From Rhodospirillales bacterium (GTDB lineage Bacteria > Pseudomonadota > Alphaproteobacteria > Micavibrionales > Micavibrionaceae), in the NCBI GenBank assembly GCA_023898765.1, contig CP060238.1:434001-498000 (forward strand): a DNA stretch of 64,000 nucleotides, in the 5' to 3' direction. Shown here piece after piece: positions 8,819 to 17,746 of this stretch. The notes beneath the pieces are model-generated. The model ran no database searches. It worked only from the letters and a program-made list of their open reading frames with translations, and was not told where the DNA came from. A program made the position numbers and the translations under genes. Every line of letters begins with the position of its first letter. Within the stretch, counting starts at the first letter, position 1.

Positions 8819-10162
8819 TTATTTTCCAATGCAGAAATCTTTGAAAATGACATCCAGCAAGTCTTCTACGTCCACACGGCCCGTAATCCGGCCCAGCGCA
8901 CGCACGGCAAGACGCAAGTCTTCGGCCATGAGTTCCGGCAGCGGCGCCGAAAGCGATTTCTCAAGAGCGGCAAGACATTCCTCCAGCGCTGCGCGGTGAC
9001 GCGCGCGGGTCAAAACCGGAGTCTCGCGCTGCCCGATCAACATTTTGATTTTTTCTATCAACGCCGCCATAAGGTCGTCCAGGCCCTCACCGGTTTTGAC
9101 GGATAATTTTATGCCCTCTTTCATGCCCCCGGGAGGCGAGGATTCGAACACATCACGCTTGTTCAAAACGGTAATTGCCTTCTCGTTTACCAGAGCGGCC
9201 GTGCCGGGATCGAGCCGATCCGCGCTGCCGTCAAAAAGAAGGAGCCGGATATCCGCTTCTTCCGCCCGCTGCAACGCGCGTCTGATGCCTTCCGATTCAA
9301 TCGCTCCATGGGCATCCTCTCCCACCTGACCGGGCCGCAAGCCCGCGGTATCCGAGAGAATCACCGGATATCCGCCCAGATCCAGATGCACCTCGATCAC
9401 ATCACGGGTGGTCCCCGCCAGATCCGAGACTATTGCGACATCGCGCCGGGCCAGCGCGTTGACAAGAGACGATTTTCCGGCATTCGGCGCCCCGATCACC
9501 GCCACATGAATCCCGTGCCGCAAACGCTCCCCGCGCCGGTTATCGTTCAGATGGTCTTTGATTTCGCATTTCAGTTTTTCAATCTGCGGACGCATTTTTT
9601 CGATCTCGCTGTCCGGAACATCTTCGTCTGGAAAATCAATCACAGCCTCTATATAGGCCAATGTTTTCACCAGCGCCGCCCGCCACCCGTCATAAAGCCT
9701 CGAAAGGGCGCCGCCCATCTGGGCCAAAGCCTGACGGCGCTGTGCCTGCGTTTCCGCATCGATTAAATCGGCAACGGCCTCGGCTTCCGTTAAATCCATT
9801 TTACCGTTTTCGAAGGCCCGGCGCGTAAATTCGCCCGGCTCGGCGGGGCGATGGCCGCTCATCTGTGACAAGGCCGATAAAACGCCCTCTATAACAGCCG
9901 GAGAACCATGGCAGTGATATTCCACGATATCTTCACCGGTAAAACTGGCCGGCGCCCTGAAGCCAATCACAACCGCTTCATCCAATGTTTCACGTGAAAC
10001 AGGATCAACAAGCCTGCGCAAATCCGCCTGACGCACGGACGGCACTTTATTATTACAAATCAAAGACTTAAGGGAGTTCCAGCTTTCCGGACCGGACACA
10101 CGTATAACGGCAACGCCCCCTTTTCCCGGTGCGGAAGACAGCGCATAGACCGTATCAATCAT
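8819..10162 (-). CDS. mnmE: tRNA modification GTPase MnmE
   Basis: Homodimeric GTPase that works with MnmG on wobble uridine. The N-terminal tetrahydrofolate-binding domain is followed by a helical domain with an inserted G domain: P-loop GAPNAGKSS, switch DTAGLRP and NKRD. The C-terminal FCIGK matches the essential CxGK motif. The start overlaps the stop of the upstream DUF6489-like gene by 4 bp. The perfect parS site 9986-10001 lies in the N-terminal domain. Confidence 0.95.
   Translation of the reverse strand: MIDTVYALSSAPGKGGVAVIRVSGPESWNSLKSLICNNKVPSVRQADLRRLVDPVSRETLDEAVVIGFRAPASFTGEDIVEYHCHGSPAVIEGVLSALSQMSGHRPAEPGEFTRRAFENGKMDLTEAEAVADLIDAETQAQRRQALAQMGGALSRLYDGWRAALVKTLAYIEAVIDFPDEDVPDSEIEKMRPQIEKLKCEIKDHLNDNRRGERLRHGIHVAVIGAPNAGKSSLVNALARRDVAIVSDLAGTTRDVIEVHLDLGGYPVILSDTAGLRPGQVGEDAHGAIESEGIRRALQRAEEADIRLLLFDGSADRLDPGTAALVNEKAITVLNKRDVFESSPPGGMKEGIKLSVKTGEGLDDLMAALIEKIKMLIGQRETPVLTRARHRAALEECLAALEKSLSAPLPELMAEDLRLAVRALGRITGRVDVEDLLDVIFKDFCIGK
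9986..10001. other. parS site (perfect 16-bp consensus)
   Basis: TGTTTCACGTGAAACA is an exact match to the parS palindrome. It lies within mnmE and encodes VSRET. It is about 7.7 kb from the predicted oriC. Confidence 0.93.
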
Positions 10163-10440
10163 GCCTTTTTCTTGGATTTAGAGGCCGGCGCCTCTTCCGA
10201 AGACGGCGGCATGCCAATTCCCATCTGCTGCCAGAACATTTTCTGCATATCCTGCATCCCTTGAAATCCGGATGGAAACCACGTTTTCATCAATGTTTCA
10301 GGGTCGAGAGAACGAATATTTTCTGCCATACGCTCTTCCAGCGTCTCCATCATTTTTTCCTGCATCGGCAGAACATCCGGCAGCCCTAAAAAACGACGGG
10401 CCTCTTCCGGCGTACAATCAATATCAAAATTAAACTTCAT
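10159..10440 (-). CDS. DUF6489-like protein
   Basis: The 93-residue protein begins MKFNFDIDCTPEEARRFLGLPDV, which I recall as the hallmark of the small alphaproteobacterial DUF6489 family of unknown function. The middle is methionine-rich and helical, and the C-terminus is lysine-rich (SKSKKKA). The ATG at 10440 is chosen because AGGAGA lies upstream. An earlier in-frame start at 10530 would run into the divergent hydrolase gene and adds unconserved residues. The gene is coupled to mnmE by a 4-bp overlap. Confidence 0.72.
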   Translation of the reverse strand: MKFNFDIDCTPEEARRFLGLPDVLPMQEKMMETLEERMAENIRSLDPETLMKTWFPSGFQGMQDMQKMFWQQMGIGMPPSSEEAPASKSKKKA

Positions 10441-10523
10441 GACAGTCCGTCTCCTGTTTTGCCTTTTATGGAGTCTGTGGTAAATGATTTCACTGGGAGA
10501 CTCAAGAAACAAAGGCTTTAACC

Positions 10524-11222
10524 ATGTCAAATATCACTTTGGCCGCAAGAGACGGCGGCGCCTTTAACGCCTATATCGCGATGCCCGCAAAAACCCCCGC
10601 GCCGACCGTAATCGTCATTCAGGAAATTTTCGGGGTCAATGAAGGTATCCGGAAAAAATGCGACTGGCTTGCCAGCGAGGGATTTATTGCTGTCGCGCCG
10701 GATATTTACTGGCGTATCGAACCGGATATCCAGCTAACGGACCAAACGCCGGAAGAATGGGAGAAGGCGCTCGATCTAATGAACAGGCTGGATATGGAAA
10801 TGGCCGTTGAAGATTTGCGCGCAACCAGGCACGCCTTTCGCGGTCATGCCGATTCCACCGGACGGGTTGGCGCGATCGGTTATTGTCTTGGCGGCAAACT
10901 GGTTTACCTTCTTGGCTGTCAAAGCGATATCGACGCCTGCGTCGCCTATCACGGCGTCGGGCTCGAAAACCTGCTGGCACAGGCTGATAATTTAAAGCAC
11001 CCGATGATGCTCCAAATGCCCGAAGAAGACGAATATGTTCCCGAAGACGCGCAGCAAAAAATTAAAAACGCCCTGGCCGGAAACGATTTTGTAACCATTC
11101 ATTCCTATCCGGGACTAAAGCACGCCTTTACGCGTTATAAAGGACAAAACTATGACGAAGCAGGAGCGCAGCTTGCGGACAAACGCACGCTGGATTTCCT
11201 GAAACGCAATCTGGGCCTTTAG
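10524..11222 (+). CDS. Dienelactone hydrolase family protein
   Basis: Alpha/beta hydrolase predicted to cleave a lactone or ester; the true substrate is unknown. The nucleophile is Cys121 in GYCLGG. The acid is probably an Asp in the MPEEDEYVP loop, and the histidine is in the KHAFTR motif, so the Cys-Asp-His triad appears complete. The 232-residue length is normal for the family. No signal peptide is seen, so it is cytosolic. It is divergent from the DUF6489-like gene and 15 bp ahead of the zinc-finger membrane protein gene, with which it may be co-transcribed. Confidence 0.87.
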   Translation: MSNITLAARDGGAFNAYIAMPAKTPAPTVIVIQEIFGVNEGIRKKCDWLASEGFIAVAPDIYWRIEPDIQLTDQTPEEWEKALDLMNRLDMEMAVEDLRATRHAFRGHADSTGRVGAIGYCLGGKLVYLLGCQSDIDACVAYHGVGLENLLAQADNLKHPMMLQMPEEDEYVPEDAQQKIKNALAGNDFVTIHSYPGLKHAFTRYKGQNYDEAGAQLADKRTLDFLKRNLGL

Positions 11223-11237
11223 GAAAGAAAAAACGAC

Positions 11238-12845
11238 GTGAGTCATTTAAACACCGAAGACCAGCAACTTGCGGCCAGTGCTCTCAAGACCATACGGAGC
11301 TTATGCAGCGGAAACGGCCTCAAAGCCGAATCAATTACCCTTTCTTCCCTGGATATAAAAACGCTGACCAATTCCGCCAGCACGTTTTTAGAAATAAAAC
11401 CGCAGCTTCAGGAAAGAAAAAGTGCCGGAAAACAGGTAAGCGGCACGCTCGTCCACAGTAAAGCCGACGCCATGAAAGCCATTGACGGAATGATCGGCGG
11501 GGCCGTCCGGGATGCCGGTGCACGTCAACAAATCCTTGCGCAATTACAACAAAGACCGGACAAGGGTTTTGGATTAAACGGCACGACAATCAATCTCGAT
11601 TTTTTAAGCCAGGATTTTACGTGGCACGAAAACTGTAACCATTGCAACGGGCAGGGAAAATCCGCCTGTCCCCGATGTCACGGGCAAAAAATGGAACAGT
11701 GTTCGCAGTGTCAGGGCCGCATGATGATCCCGTGCAACATCTGCCGCAATACCGGACATGTGCAGGGACCGGACGGACAGCAGAAAATCTGCACAAAGTG
11801 CCAGGGGCAGCGCCGGATGATCTGCCCGCTTTGCCGCCGGGCCGGAAAAATTCCCTGCCGGCAATGCCGCGCCAGCGGGTATATGAACTGTCCTTCCTGC
11901 AACGGCACGGGGGTTTTCAGCCATATTACCCATCTTTCCGCGCAGGGATTGACTTATTTTGAATTCGACCGTTCCCCGCTCCCGCCCGCCGTGGCAAATC
12001 TCGTAGATAAAGAAGCGCCCGCCCTTGTCGTAAACGGCCATATCCAGGTTTCAAGCGAAGCGGCCGATGCAAAAAACGGAGCGCTGGGGCTAAGTTACGA
12101 AATGCTTTTTCCTTACGGTGAAATTATATTCAGCCTGCGCAAAAAAAGACTTAAAGCCCATTTATTCGGATACAAAGCACGGCTTCTCGACCTGCCGCCT
12201 TTCTTGAACAGCCTTATCGCGCCGGGTCTCAGGGAACTCGAAGCCGCCGCCGTCGGACAGGGGAATGTGGCTGGAAAAATAAAAAAAGCAAGCCGTTACC
12301 GCCTTCTGGGACTGGCCCTTGTCAATGCCGCCCAAAGCTCTACACGCAAAACGACAAACATCCTGCGTCAAAAATATCCCATCGGCCTGAAAAAGGGCAC
12401 CCTGACAAAAATTACGGACGATGCCGCACGCGCCACCGCCCACATCACCCGCAAGCCCCGTTATTACGGGCTGGCGGCGGGTCTTGTTTTAACGGGCCTT
12501 TTATACGCGCTTTATTACCTGGGCCCGGTACAAGGACTTCTCGCGCCATATATTCCGAATAAAAACCTCTCAGCGGCGATGGACGGAATGCTTGTTGTTA
12601 TCGGCTGTGTTTTGACCACCTTTTCGATCCAGATGAGCGCCCGCAAAGCCCTGCGCGATGCGATCGGGCACCTTGTTCCGGACCCTCAAAGAAAAAAACT
12701 CGTCCCCAGAACACATTCCAGCCGCTGGATCGGATATGCAGGATCTGTCGCGCTTTATTTTATCGTCATCGAAGTGGCCGCACATGTCGAGGGCGCCGCG
12801 CCGCCTGTCTGGTACGGCGCCTTGCGCAACATGCTGGGGCTATAA
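11238..12845 (+). CDS. Membrane protein with DnaJ-like CxxC zinc-finger repeats
   Basis: The family is unrecognised. A GTG start at 11238 follows AGGAAAG. Residues about 133-230 hold eight or more closely spaced CxxC units, several of DnaJ type (CxxCxGxG), such as CNHCNGQG, CPRCHGQK, CTKCQGQR and CPSCNGTG. The first 130 residues look globular and soluble. The C-terminal third has about three hydrophobic segments (near residues 410-430, 445-462 and 505-522). There is no J domain. Zinc-dependent chaperone or thiol-redox activity at the membrane is conceivable but unsupported. The hairpin at 12850-12883 follows. Confidence 0.75.
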   Translation: MSHLNTEDQQLAASALKTIRSLCSGNGLKAESITLSSLDIKTLTNSASTFLEIKPQLQERKSAGKQVSGTLVHSKADAMKAIDGMIGGAVRDAGARQQILAQLQQRPDKGFGLNGTTINLDFLSQDFTWHENCNHCNGQGKSACPRCHGQKMEQCSQCQGRMMIPCNICRNTGHVQGPDGQQKICTKCQGQRRMICPLCRRAGKIPCRQCRASGYMNCPSCNGTGVFSHITHLSAQGLTYFEFDRSPLPPAVANLVDKEAPALVVNGHIQVSSEAADAKNGALGLSYEMLFPYGEIIFSLRKKRLKAHLFGYKARLLDLPPFLNSLIAPGLRELEAAAVGQGNVAGKIKKASRYRLLGLALVNAAQSSTRKTTNILRQKYPIGLKKGTLTKITDDAARATAHITRKPRYYGLAAGLVLTGLLYALYYLGPVQGLLAPYIPNKNLSAAMDGMLVVIGCVLTTFSIQMSARKALRDAIGHLVPDPQRKKLVPRTHSSRWIGYAGSVALYFIVIEVAAHVEGAAPPVWYGALRNMLGL

Positions 12846-12846
12846 A

Positions 12847-12890
12847 AAAACCGCTCCGGCGGGTTCAAGCCAACCGGAGCGGTCTTAAGC
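12847..12890. terminator. Strong hairpin, terminator-like on both strands
   Basis: CCGCTCCGG (12851-12859) and CCGGAGCGG (12874-12882) form a perfect GC-rich stem. Seven A residues precede it, giving a T-run on the minus strand. On the plus strand it is followed only by TCTTAA. It may end both the 11238 gene and any minus-strand transcript. Confidence 0.6.
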
Positions 12891-13469
12891 GACGCGAGGG
12901 ACATTGCGCCTATAACGCACGCGACTTTTTATCTGCAGCCTTTTTAAAGGTCTTTTCGGATCTCCGGGGGCAAAACGGAAAAGCCAGACAAGACCCAAGC
13001 CACGCTCAAAAGCCGCCTTGCATTCCAGCAGGGCGCTGGTTTTGGTTCAGTGCAGGATCTTCTTTTTTGAGAAGGGGAAGGTAAAAATCCGCCTGAACCG
13101 GGGAGAAAAAACATCTAAAACCGGAATTAAAATTCAAAGGAGCAGCTGAAAAAAGGGCCGCGCTCCATACAAAAGCGCGCCCTTTTTCTTTGCAAAAGCC
13201 GCGGAGGGACTTGCTGCAACACAAATCCGGTTTTCTACGAAACCCTGACATTTTCTCACCATTTAATCGTCTGTTTAGACAAACGCCTTATATTTTTATT
13301 TCCTTGCCGGCGTTTTTGATTGTCTTTCGTCCTTTTGTTATTAGAGCACGAATAGATGCATTATGGCAAATAATATCGTTTCGAAATTTCAGCGTATCTA
13401 TTTCAAATAAAAGGAAAATTTTAGACAAAAGAAGCAGGCTGTGGCGATATTCGCCACCCGCAAGCGGTT
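12891..13469. other. Gene-free region with a second terminator hairpin
   Basis: I see no convincing protein gene here; the only open frames have poor composition and no ribosome-binding site. A second hairpin at about 13152-13190 (AAAAAGGGCCGCGCT paired with AGCGCGCCCTTTTT, one bulge) ends in T5. The roughly 260 bp between the two hairpins could encode a small RNA, but I recognise none (not 6S, SRP RNA, tmRNA or RNase P). Next to rho, GTGGCGA and TCGCCAC (about 13441-13457) form a hairpin placed to end the rho transcript. Confidence 0.45.
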
Positions 13470-14720
13470 TTACTGATTCATGGATGTGAAGAACTCATCG
13501 TTTGTCTTGGACGTTTTGAGCTTTCCAAGCAGAAACTCGGCGGCATCGACGGTTCCCATCGGATTGAGGATGCGGCGCAAAATCCACATTTTTTGCAACG
13601 TAACCTTGTCAACCAGAAGCTCTTCTTTCCGTGTGCCGGATTTTTGAATGTCAATGGCAGGGAAAATACGCTTATCGGCAATTTTGCGGTCCATGACAAT
13701 CTCGCAGTTACCCGTCCCCTTGAATTCTTCAAAGATCACCTCGTCCATCCGGCTGCCCGTTTCAATCAGGGCCGTGGAGATAATGGTCAGCGAACCGCCC
13801 TGTTCGATGTTACGGGCGGCGCCAAAGAACCGTTTCGGGCGCTGCAGGGCATTGGCATCCACCCCGCCGGTTAAAACCTTACCGGAAGACGGTACAACCG
13901 TATTATAAGCCCGCGCCAGGCGGGTAATGGAATCGAGCAAAATGACAACATCGCGCTTATGCTCGACAAGGCGCTTGGCTTTTTCAAGCACCATTTCCGC
14001 CACCTGAACGTGACGTGTGGCAGGTTCGTCAAATGTAGAGGAAATAACCTCCCCGCGTACGCTTCGCGCCATATCCGTCACCTCTTCAGGCCGCTCGTCA
14101 ATCAAAAGGACAAGCAGATAGGCATCGGGATGGTTGGCCGCAATGGAATGCGCAATATTTTGCAGCATCACCGTTTTACCCGTACGTGGCGGCGCCACAA
14201 GCAAGGCACGCTGGCCAAACCCGATCGGAGAGACCAGCTCGATAACGCGCTGGGTCATCGCTTTGGGATCGTCTATTTCCAGATCGATTTTACGCTCGGG
14301 ATACAGGGGCGTCAGGTTATCGAAATTGATGCGGTGGCGCACCTTGTCCGGGGAATCCCCGTTAATGGAATTTACCCTCAGGAGCGCAAAATAACGCTCC
14401 GAATCCTTGGGCGCACGAATGCCCCCTTCCACGATATCCCCCGTACGCAAGCCAAAACGGCGTACCTGCGAGGGCGAAACGTAAATATCGTCGGGTCCGG
14501 GCAAGTAGTTTTCTTCCGGCGCACGCAAAAATCCAAAACCATCCTGCAGGACTTCCAGAACGCCGCCGCCCGCAATCGGTACCCCCTGATCCGCCAGCTT
14601 TTTGAGAATTGAAAACATCATGTCCTGCTTGCGCATGGAGGCACAATTTTCAATATCCAGTTCCTCGGCAAAGGCCAGAAGCTCGGCAGGGGATCTGTTT
14701 TTAAGTTCCTGTAAATTCAT
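13470..14720 (-). CDS. rho: Transcription termination factor Rho
   Basis: Hexameric RNA helicase that ends transcription and usually represses itself. The N-terminal helical domain starts MNLQELKNRSPAEL. The cold-shock-like RNA-binding domain (GFGFLRAPEENYLPGPDDIYVS) covers about residues 55-120. The Walker A region APPRTGKT, Walker B LLIDERPEEVTDM and the R-loop region follow. The length of 416 is normal. The gene lies between mnmE and hemJ, as in other Alphaproteobacteria. The promoter at 14918-14946 leaves a leader of about 190 nt. Confidence 0.97.
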   Translation of the reverse strand: MNLQELKNRSPAELLAFAEELDIENCASMRKQDMMFSILKKLADQGVPIAGGGVLEVLQDGFGFLRAPEENYLPGPDDIYVSPSQVRRFGLRTGDIVEGGIRAPKDSERYFALLRVNSINGDSPDKVRHRINFDNLTPLYPERKIDLEIDDPKAMTQRVIELVSPIGFGQRALLVAPPRTGKTVMLQNIAHSIAANHPDAYLLVLLIDERPEEVTDMARSVRGEVISSTFDEPATRHVQVAEMVLEKAKRLVEHKRDVVILLDSITRLARAYNTVVPSSGKVLTGGVDANALQRPKRFFGAARNIEQGGSLTIISTALIETGSRMDEVIFEEFKGTGNCEIVMDRKIADKRIFPAIDIQKSGTRKEELLVDKVTLQKMWILRRILNPMGTVDAAEFLLGKLKTSKTNDEFFTSMNQ

Positions 14721-15042
14721 GATTTTTAGATTTTTTAGATTATAGGATAAAAATTATTCTCAAGTTATCGGCGAATTACCTTCGTTTTTCCGCCTGTTTT
14801 TTTAAATGTGGTGTCTTTCTTTATTTTTCTTAAAGGGCTAAACCCTCTTTGGAATAGCGCGGTTTTCCGGCGCTGAAATCATACTAAATGTCGTGAAATC
14901 CTTGTAAAGACAGGCTCGTTATAGCTACCTCTTACCATAGAGTCAAGGGGGTAAATGCCAAAAAGCACTAAAAGACAGGCCCTCCGTCCCTCACGTAGCG
15001 TTTTGAAGGTCTTTTGCCGTTCCGGAACGCCGGACAAACAGC
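14721..15042 (-). promoter_or_regulatory. rho leader and promoter region
   Basis: On the minus strand, TTGACT (bases 14941-14946) and TATAAC (14918-14923) are spaced by exactly 17 bp, a good sigma-70-type promoter for rho. The transcript would carry a leader of roughly 190 nt, rich in A and T and without any obvious ORF. A second TATAAT on the minus strand near 14739-14744 lacks a good -35. Rho leaders are often sites of Rho-dependent autoregulation, so this is a plausible control region. Between 14947 and 15042 I see only a short CCGGAACG-type palindrome near 15022. Confidence 0.6.
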
Positions 15043-15489
15043 CTAAAACGGCTTTGCAACGGCCATTAACACAATCACGATCATTAAAATTGTCGGGATT
15101 TCATTCCAGATCCGGTAAAAACGCGGATTTCTTGTATTTTCATCACGCTCGAACGTTTTGCGCCAGCGCGCATACAGTCCGTGAACCCCCGTCATCAAAA
15201 CAATGGCCGTTAATTTGATATGCATCCACGGAGCTTGCAACAGGTCCGGATTCCCCCAGAACATCAAACCGCCAAAGAGGAACGCCGCAATCATTGCGGG
15301 ATTGATAATAAAGCGCAGCAGGCGCCGTTCCATAATTTTGAGCGTTTCGGACAGTTCCGAGCCTGCCACAGCCTGCGCATGATAGACAAAAAGCCGCGGC
15401 AAATAGAGCATACCCGCCATCCACGCCATTACGGAAATTATATGGAGCGCCTTGATCCAGAGATAATGTTCGAGAAGAAAAGATTGCAT
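15043..15489 (-). CDS. hemJ: Protoporphyrinogen IX oxidase HemJ
   Basis: Membrane enzyme that oxidises protoporphyrinogen IX to protoporphyrin IX, the step before ferrochelatase. The 148-residue product has four predicted membrane helices. The family signature WIKALHIISVMAWMAGMLYLPR is near the N-terminus and includes the conserved heme-liganding histidine. The neighbours hemH and hemE belong to the same pathway and run in the same direction, so the three form a partial heme operon. Confidence 0.93.
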   Translation of the reverse strand: MQSFLLEHYLWIKALHIISVMAWMAGMLYLPRLFVYHAQAVAGSELSETLKIMERRLLRFIINPAMIAAFLFGGLMFWGNPDLLQAPWMHIKLTAIVLMTGVHGLYARWRKTFERDENTRNPRFYRIWNEIPTILMIVIVLMAVAKPF

Positions 15490-15508
15490 AAAGTGTTTTT
15501 AATCTCTT

Positions 15509-16483
15509 TTACGTTTTGTTTAAACCCAAAACCATTCCGGCAAGGCCGCTTATAAAGGCCGGATGAACCGAAACGGCCGGCACGCGGTAAAAAGCAGGCA
15601 ACCCGATTTTCCGGGCCAGTTCCTTATATTCAATATCCAGCTCTACCAGCGTTTCCACATGTTCCTGCGTGAAAGAAAGCGGGTAAACCACAACCGGAAC
15701 CCTGTCAGCAGCAGCCTTTCGAAGGGCGTCTTCTATAGACGGCCCGATCCATTTTTTAGGGCCCACACGGCTTTGATAACAAATCTGCCAGTCCGGATTT
15801 TCAATACCTGTTTTTTTTGCGATTGCCAGGGCGCTTTCTTCGCATTGCCTTTGATAGGGGTCCCCTCCTTTGATAATAGATTCCGGCAAACCATGGGCCG
15901 AAAACAGAAGGCGGGGATTTTGCCGCGTTTCTTTTTTGGCGCGAACATAAACATCCGCAATATTTTCTGCCGCAGCGCCTACAAAACCCTCCTCCGTATG
16001 GTAATGGGTAATTTTTCGCGTCGGAAGGGTTAACCCGGCGTCAAGACACGCTTTTTCCCAGCTTTCAAAAGAAGATTTCGTCGTCGTCGTCGAATATTGC
16101 GGATAAAGCGGCAAAAGAATTATCCCGTCAGGTTCCCATGCCTGAACCTGCCGGGTGACTTCTTCCGCCATGGGGTGCCAATAGCGCATACAGGGAAAAA
16201 CTTTGAAAAAACCGTTTCCCCCTTTTTCATTCAGGTTTTTTTCCAGCGCCGCGGCCTGCGCCTTTGTGTTTTCCAAAAGCGGGGATTTTCCGCCCAAAAA
16301 TCCGTAGGCTTTCAAAGCATCCCCCTTGCTGCGCCGGACCGAGATTAACTTTGCAATGACCCAGCGGAACGGAAAAGGAAGACGGATGATATTTTTATCT
16401 AAAAAAAAATTCATCAAAAAAGGCCTGATCGAATCTGTTGAATCCGGCCCGCCAAGATTAAATAAAATAACGGCTGTTTTCAT
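15509..16483 (-). CDS. hemH: Ferrochelatase
   Basis: Inserts Fe2+ into protoporphyrin IX to make protoheme. The 324-residue product contains the catalytic histidine region FSAHGLPESIIKGGDPY. It also has the YQSRVGPKKWIGPS motif and the conserved acidic stretch in SFTQEHVETLVELDIEY. The start overlaps the hemE stop by 4 bp (16480-16483), so the two are coupled. No C-terminal chlorophyll-binding or CAAD-type extension is present. Confidence 0.96.
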   Translation of the reverse strand: MKTAVILFNLGGPDSTDSIRPFLMNFFLDKNIIRLPFPFRWVIAKLISVRRSKGDALKAYGFLGGKSPLLENTKAQAAALEKNLNEKGGNGFFKVFPCMRYWHPMAEEVTRQVQAWEPDGIILLPLYPQYSTTTTKSSFESWEKACLDAGLTLPTRKITHYHTEEGFVGAAAENIADVYVRAKKETRQNPRLLFSAHGLPESIIKGGDPYQRQCEESALAIAKKTGIENPDWQICYQSRVGPKKWIGPSIEDALRKAAADRVPVVVYPLSFTQEHVETLVELDIEYKELARKIGLPAFYRVPAVSVHPAFISGLAGMVLGLNKT

Positions 16484-17544
16484 CGGAGCCTAAAATTCCT
16501 GATAATGTCGGCAAGCTGCGTAATATGTTCTGCCGGCGTTTCTTTGATAACGCCATGGCCCAGATTGAAAACGAAAGGACCGCCGGATAAATCTTCAAGA
16601 ATTTTTTCCGCCGCGCGCCGCATTTCGTTTCCGCCACTCATCAGATAAACCGGGTCCATGTTTCCCTGCACACAACCATAGGGTTGCAGATGATCCCGCG
16701 CCCATTGCGCTGGAAGGGCATAATCCACCCCGATGGCATCCACCCCCGTTTGTTGAAGATAGTCTTTGCAAAGGACGCCGCCGCCACGCGGAAACCCGAT
16801 AACGGGAATATCCGGATGGCGTTCTTTCAGGGATGCTACGAGAGATTTCGTCGGACCGATAACATAGGCCCGGAACATCTCCTCATCCAGAACACCTGCC
16901 CAGCTGTCGAAAAGCTGGACGGCTTCCGCGCCGGCTTCAATCTGGCGGGACAGGTAATGCAGGCTGGCGCTGGAAATGATGTCGATCAAATTCATAAAAC
17001 CTTGCGGATCCCGCGCCGCCCAGGATTTTGCCAACAGGAAATCGCGGCTGCCTTTTCCTTCCGCCATGTAACAGGCAAGCGTCCAGGGAGAGCCCGAAAA
17101 ACCGATAAGAGCGGCATTATCAAATCCTTCTTTTGACAATTTTTCTCTGGTTTTCGAAACCGTTTCATAAACAGGGAAAAGCGTTTCATCTATCCGGCCA
17201 ACATCCAGCTTTTTAAGATCTTCCGCATTCGAAACAGGTTCCAGTCTTGGACCTTCGCCCTCCACAAAACGAACCGGTTGTCCCAGCGCATCCGGAATAA
17301 CCAGAATATCCGAGAACAAAATAGCAGCATCCATGCCAAATCGCCGCAAAGGCTGAAGGGTCACTTCCGCCGCTTTTTCACTGTCATAAACCAGATCGAG
17401 AAAACTGCCTGCTTCTTCGCGAACCTTTCTGTATTCAGGCAAATAACGGCCTGCCTGCCGCATAAGCCAGAAAGGAATGCTTTGCGTTTTTTCTCCTTTC
17501 AACGCTTTTAAAATTTGTTTCTGTTTGTCTTTCATGGCAGGCAT
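16480..17544 (-). CDS. hemE: Uroporphyrinogen decarboxylase
   Basis: Converts uroporphyrinogen III to coproporphyrinogen III. The signature PFWLMRQAGRYLPEYR with the substrate-binding arginines is present at the N-terminus, followed by FSDILVIPDALG. About 354 residues is the normal length. The start could be the ATG at 17544 or at 17535; neither has a strong ribosome-binding site. The gene is transcribed away from the adjacent non-coding region that carries DnaA boxes, matching the hemE-oriC arrangement known from Caulobacter and Rickettsia. Confidence 0.95.
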   Translation of the reverse strand: MPAMKDKQKQILKALKGEKTQSIPFWLMRQAGRYLPEYRKVREEAGSFLDLVYDSEKAAEVTLQPLRRFGMDAAILFSDILVIPDALGQPVRFVEGEGPRLEPVSNAEDLKKLDVGRIDETLFPVYETVSKTREKLSKEGFDNAALIGFSGSPWTLACYMAEGKGSRDFLLAKSWAARDPQGFMNLIDIISSASLHYLSRQIEAGAEAVQLFDSWAGVLDEEMFRAYVIGPTKSLVASLKERHPDIPVIGFPRGGGVLCKDYLQQTGVDAIGVDYALPAQWARDHLQPYGCVQGNMDPVYLMSGGNEMRRAAEKILEDLSGGPFVFNLGHGVIKETPAEHITQLADIIRNFRLR

Positions 17545-17638
17545 CAAAGCAGATCTATTAATATTTAAAAAGAAATAAAAAGAGGTTTTAGAAGAAGTAG
17601 AGGCTGTGAAGATCGGGGATTAGAATCTTTGCAAAATT

Positions 17639-17647
17639 TTATACACA
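17639..17647 (+). other. DnaA box TTATACACA
   Basis: Exact match to the TTATNCACA DnaA-binding consensus, within the predicted oriC. Confidence 0.8.
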
Positions 17648-17737
17648 AGAGAAAAAAACAAAACGTGCAGACATTCCCGCGATTCGCTTTTCTTCATCTT
17701 TCATGAATTCACACACTACAATTTTCATAGATGTCTC

Positions 17738-17746
17738 TTATGCACA
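17738..17746 (+). other. DnaA box TTATGCACA
   Basis: Exact match to TTATNCACA, 99 bp from the first box and in the same orientation. Confidence 0.8.

Noticed and set aside
13006..13251. 81-codon minus-strand frame in the gap before rho
   Set aside because: It spans the terminator hairpin at 13152-13190, has low-complexity content and no ribosome-binding site.
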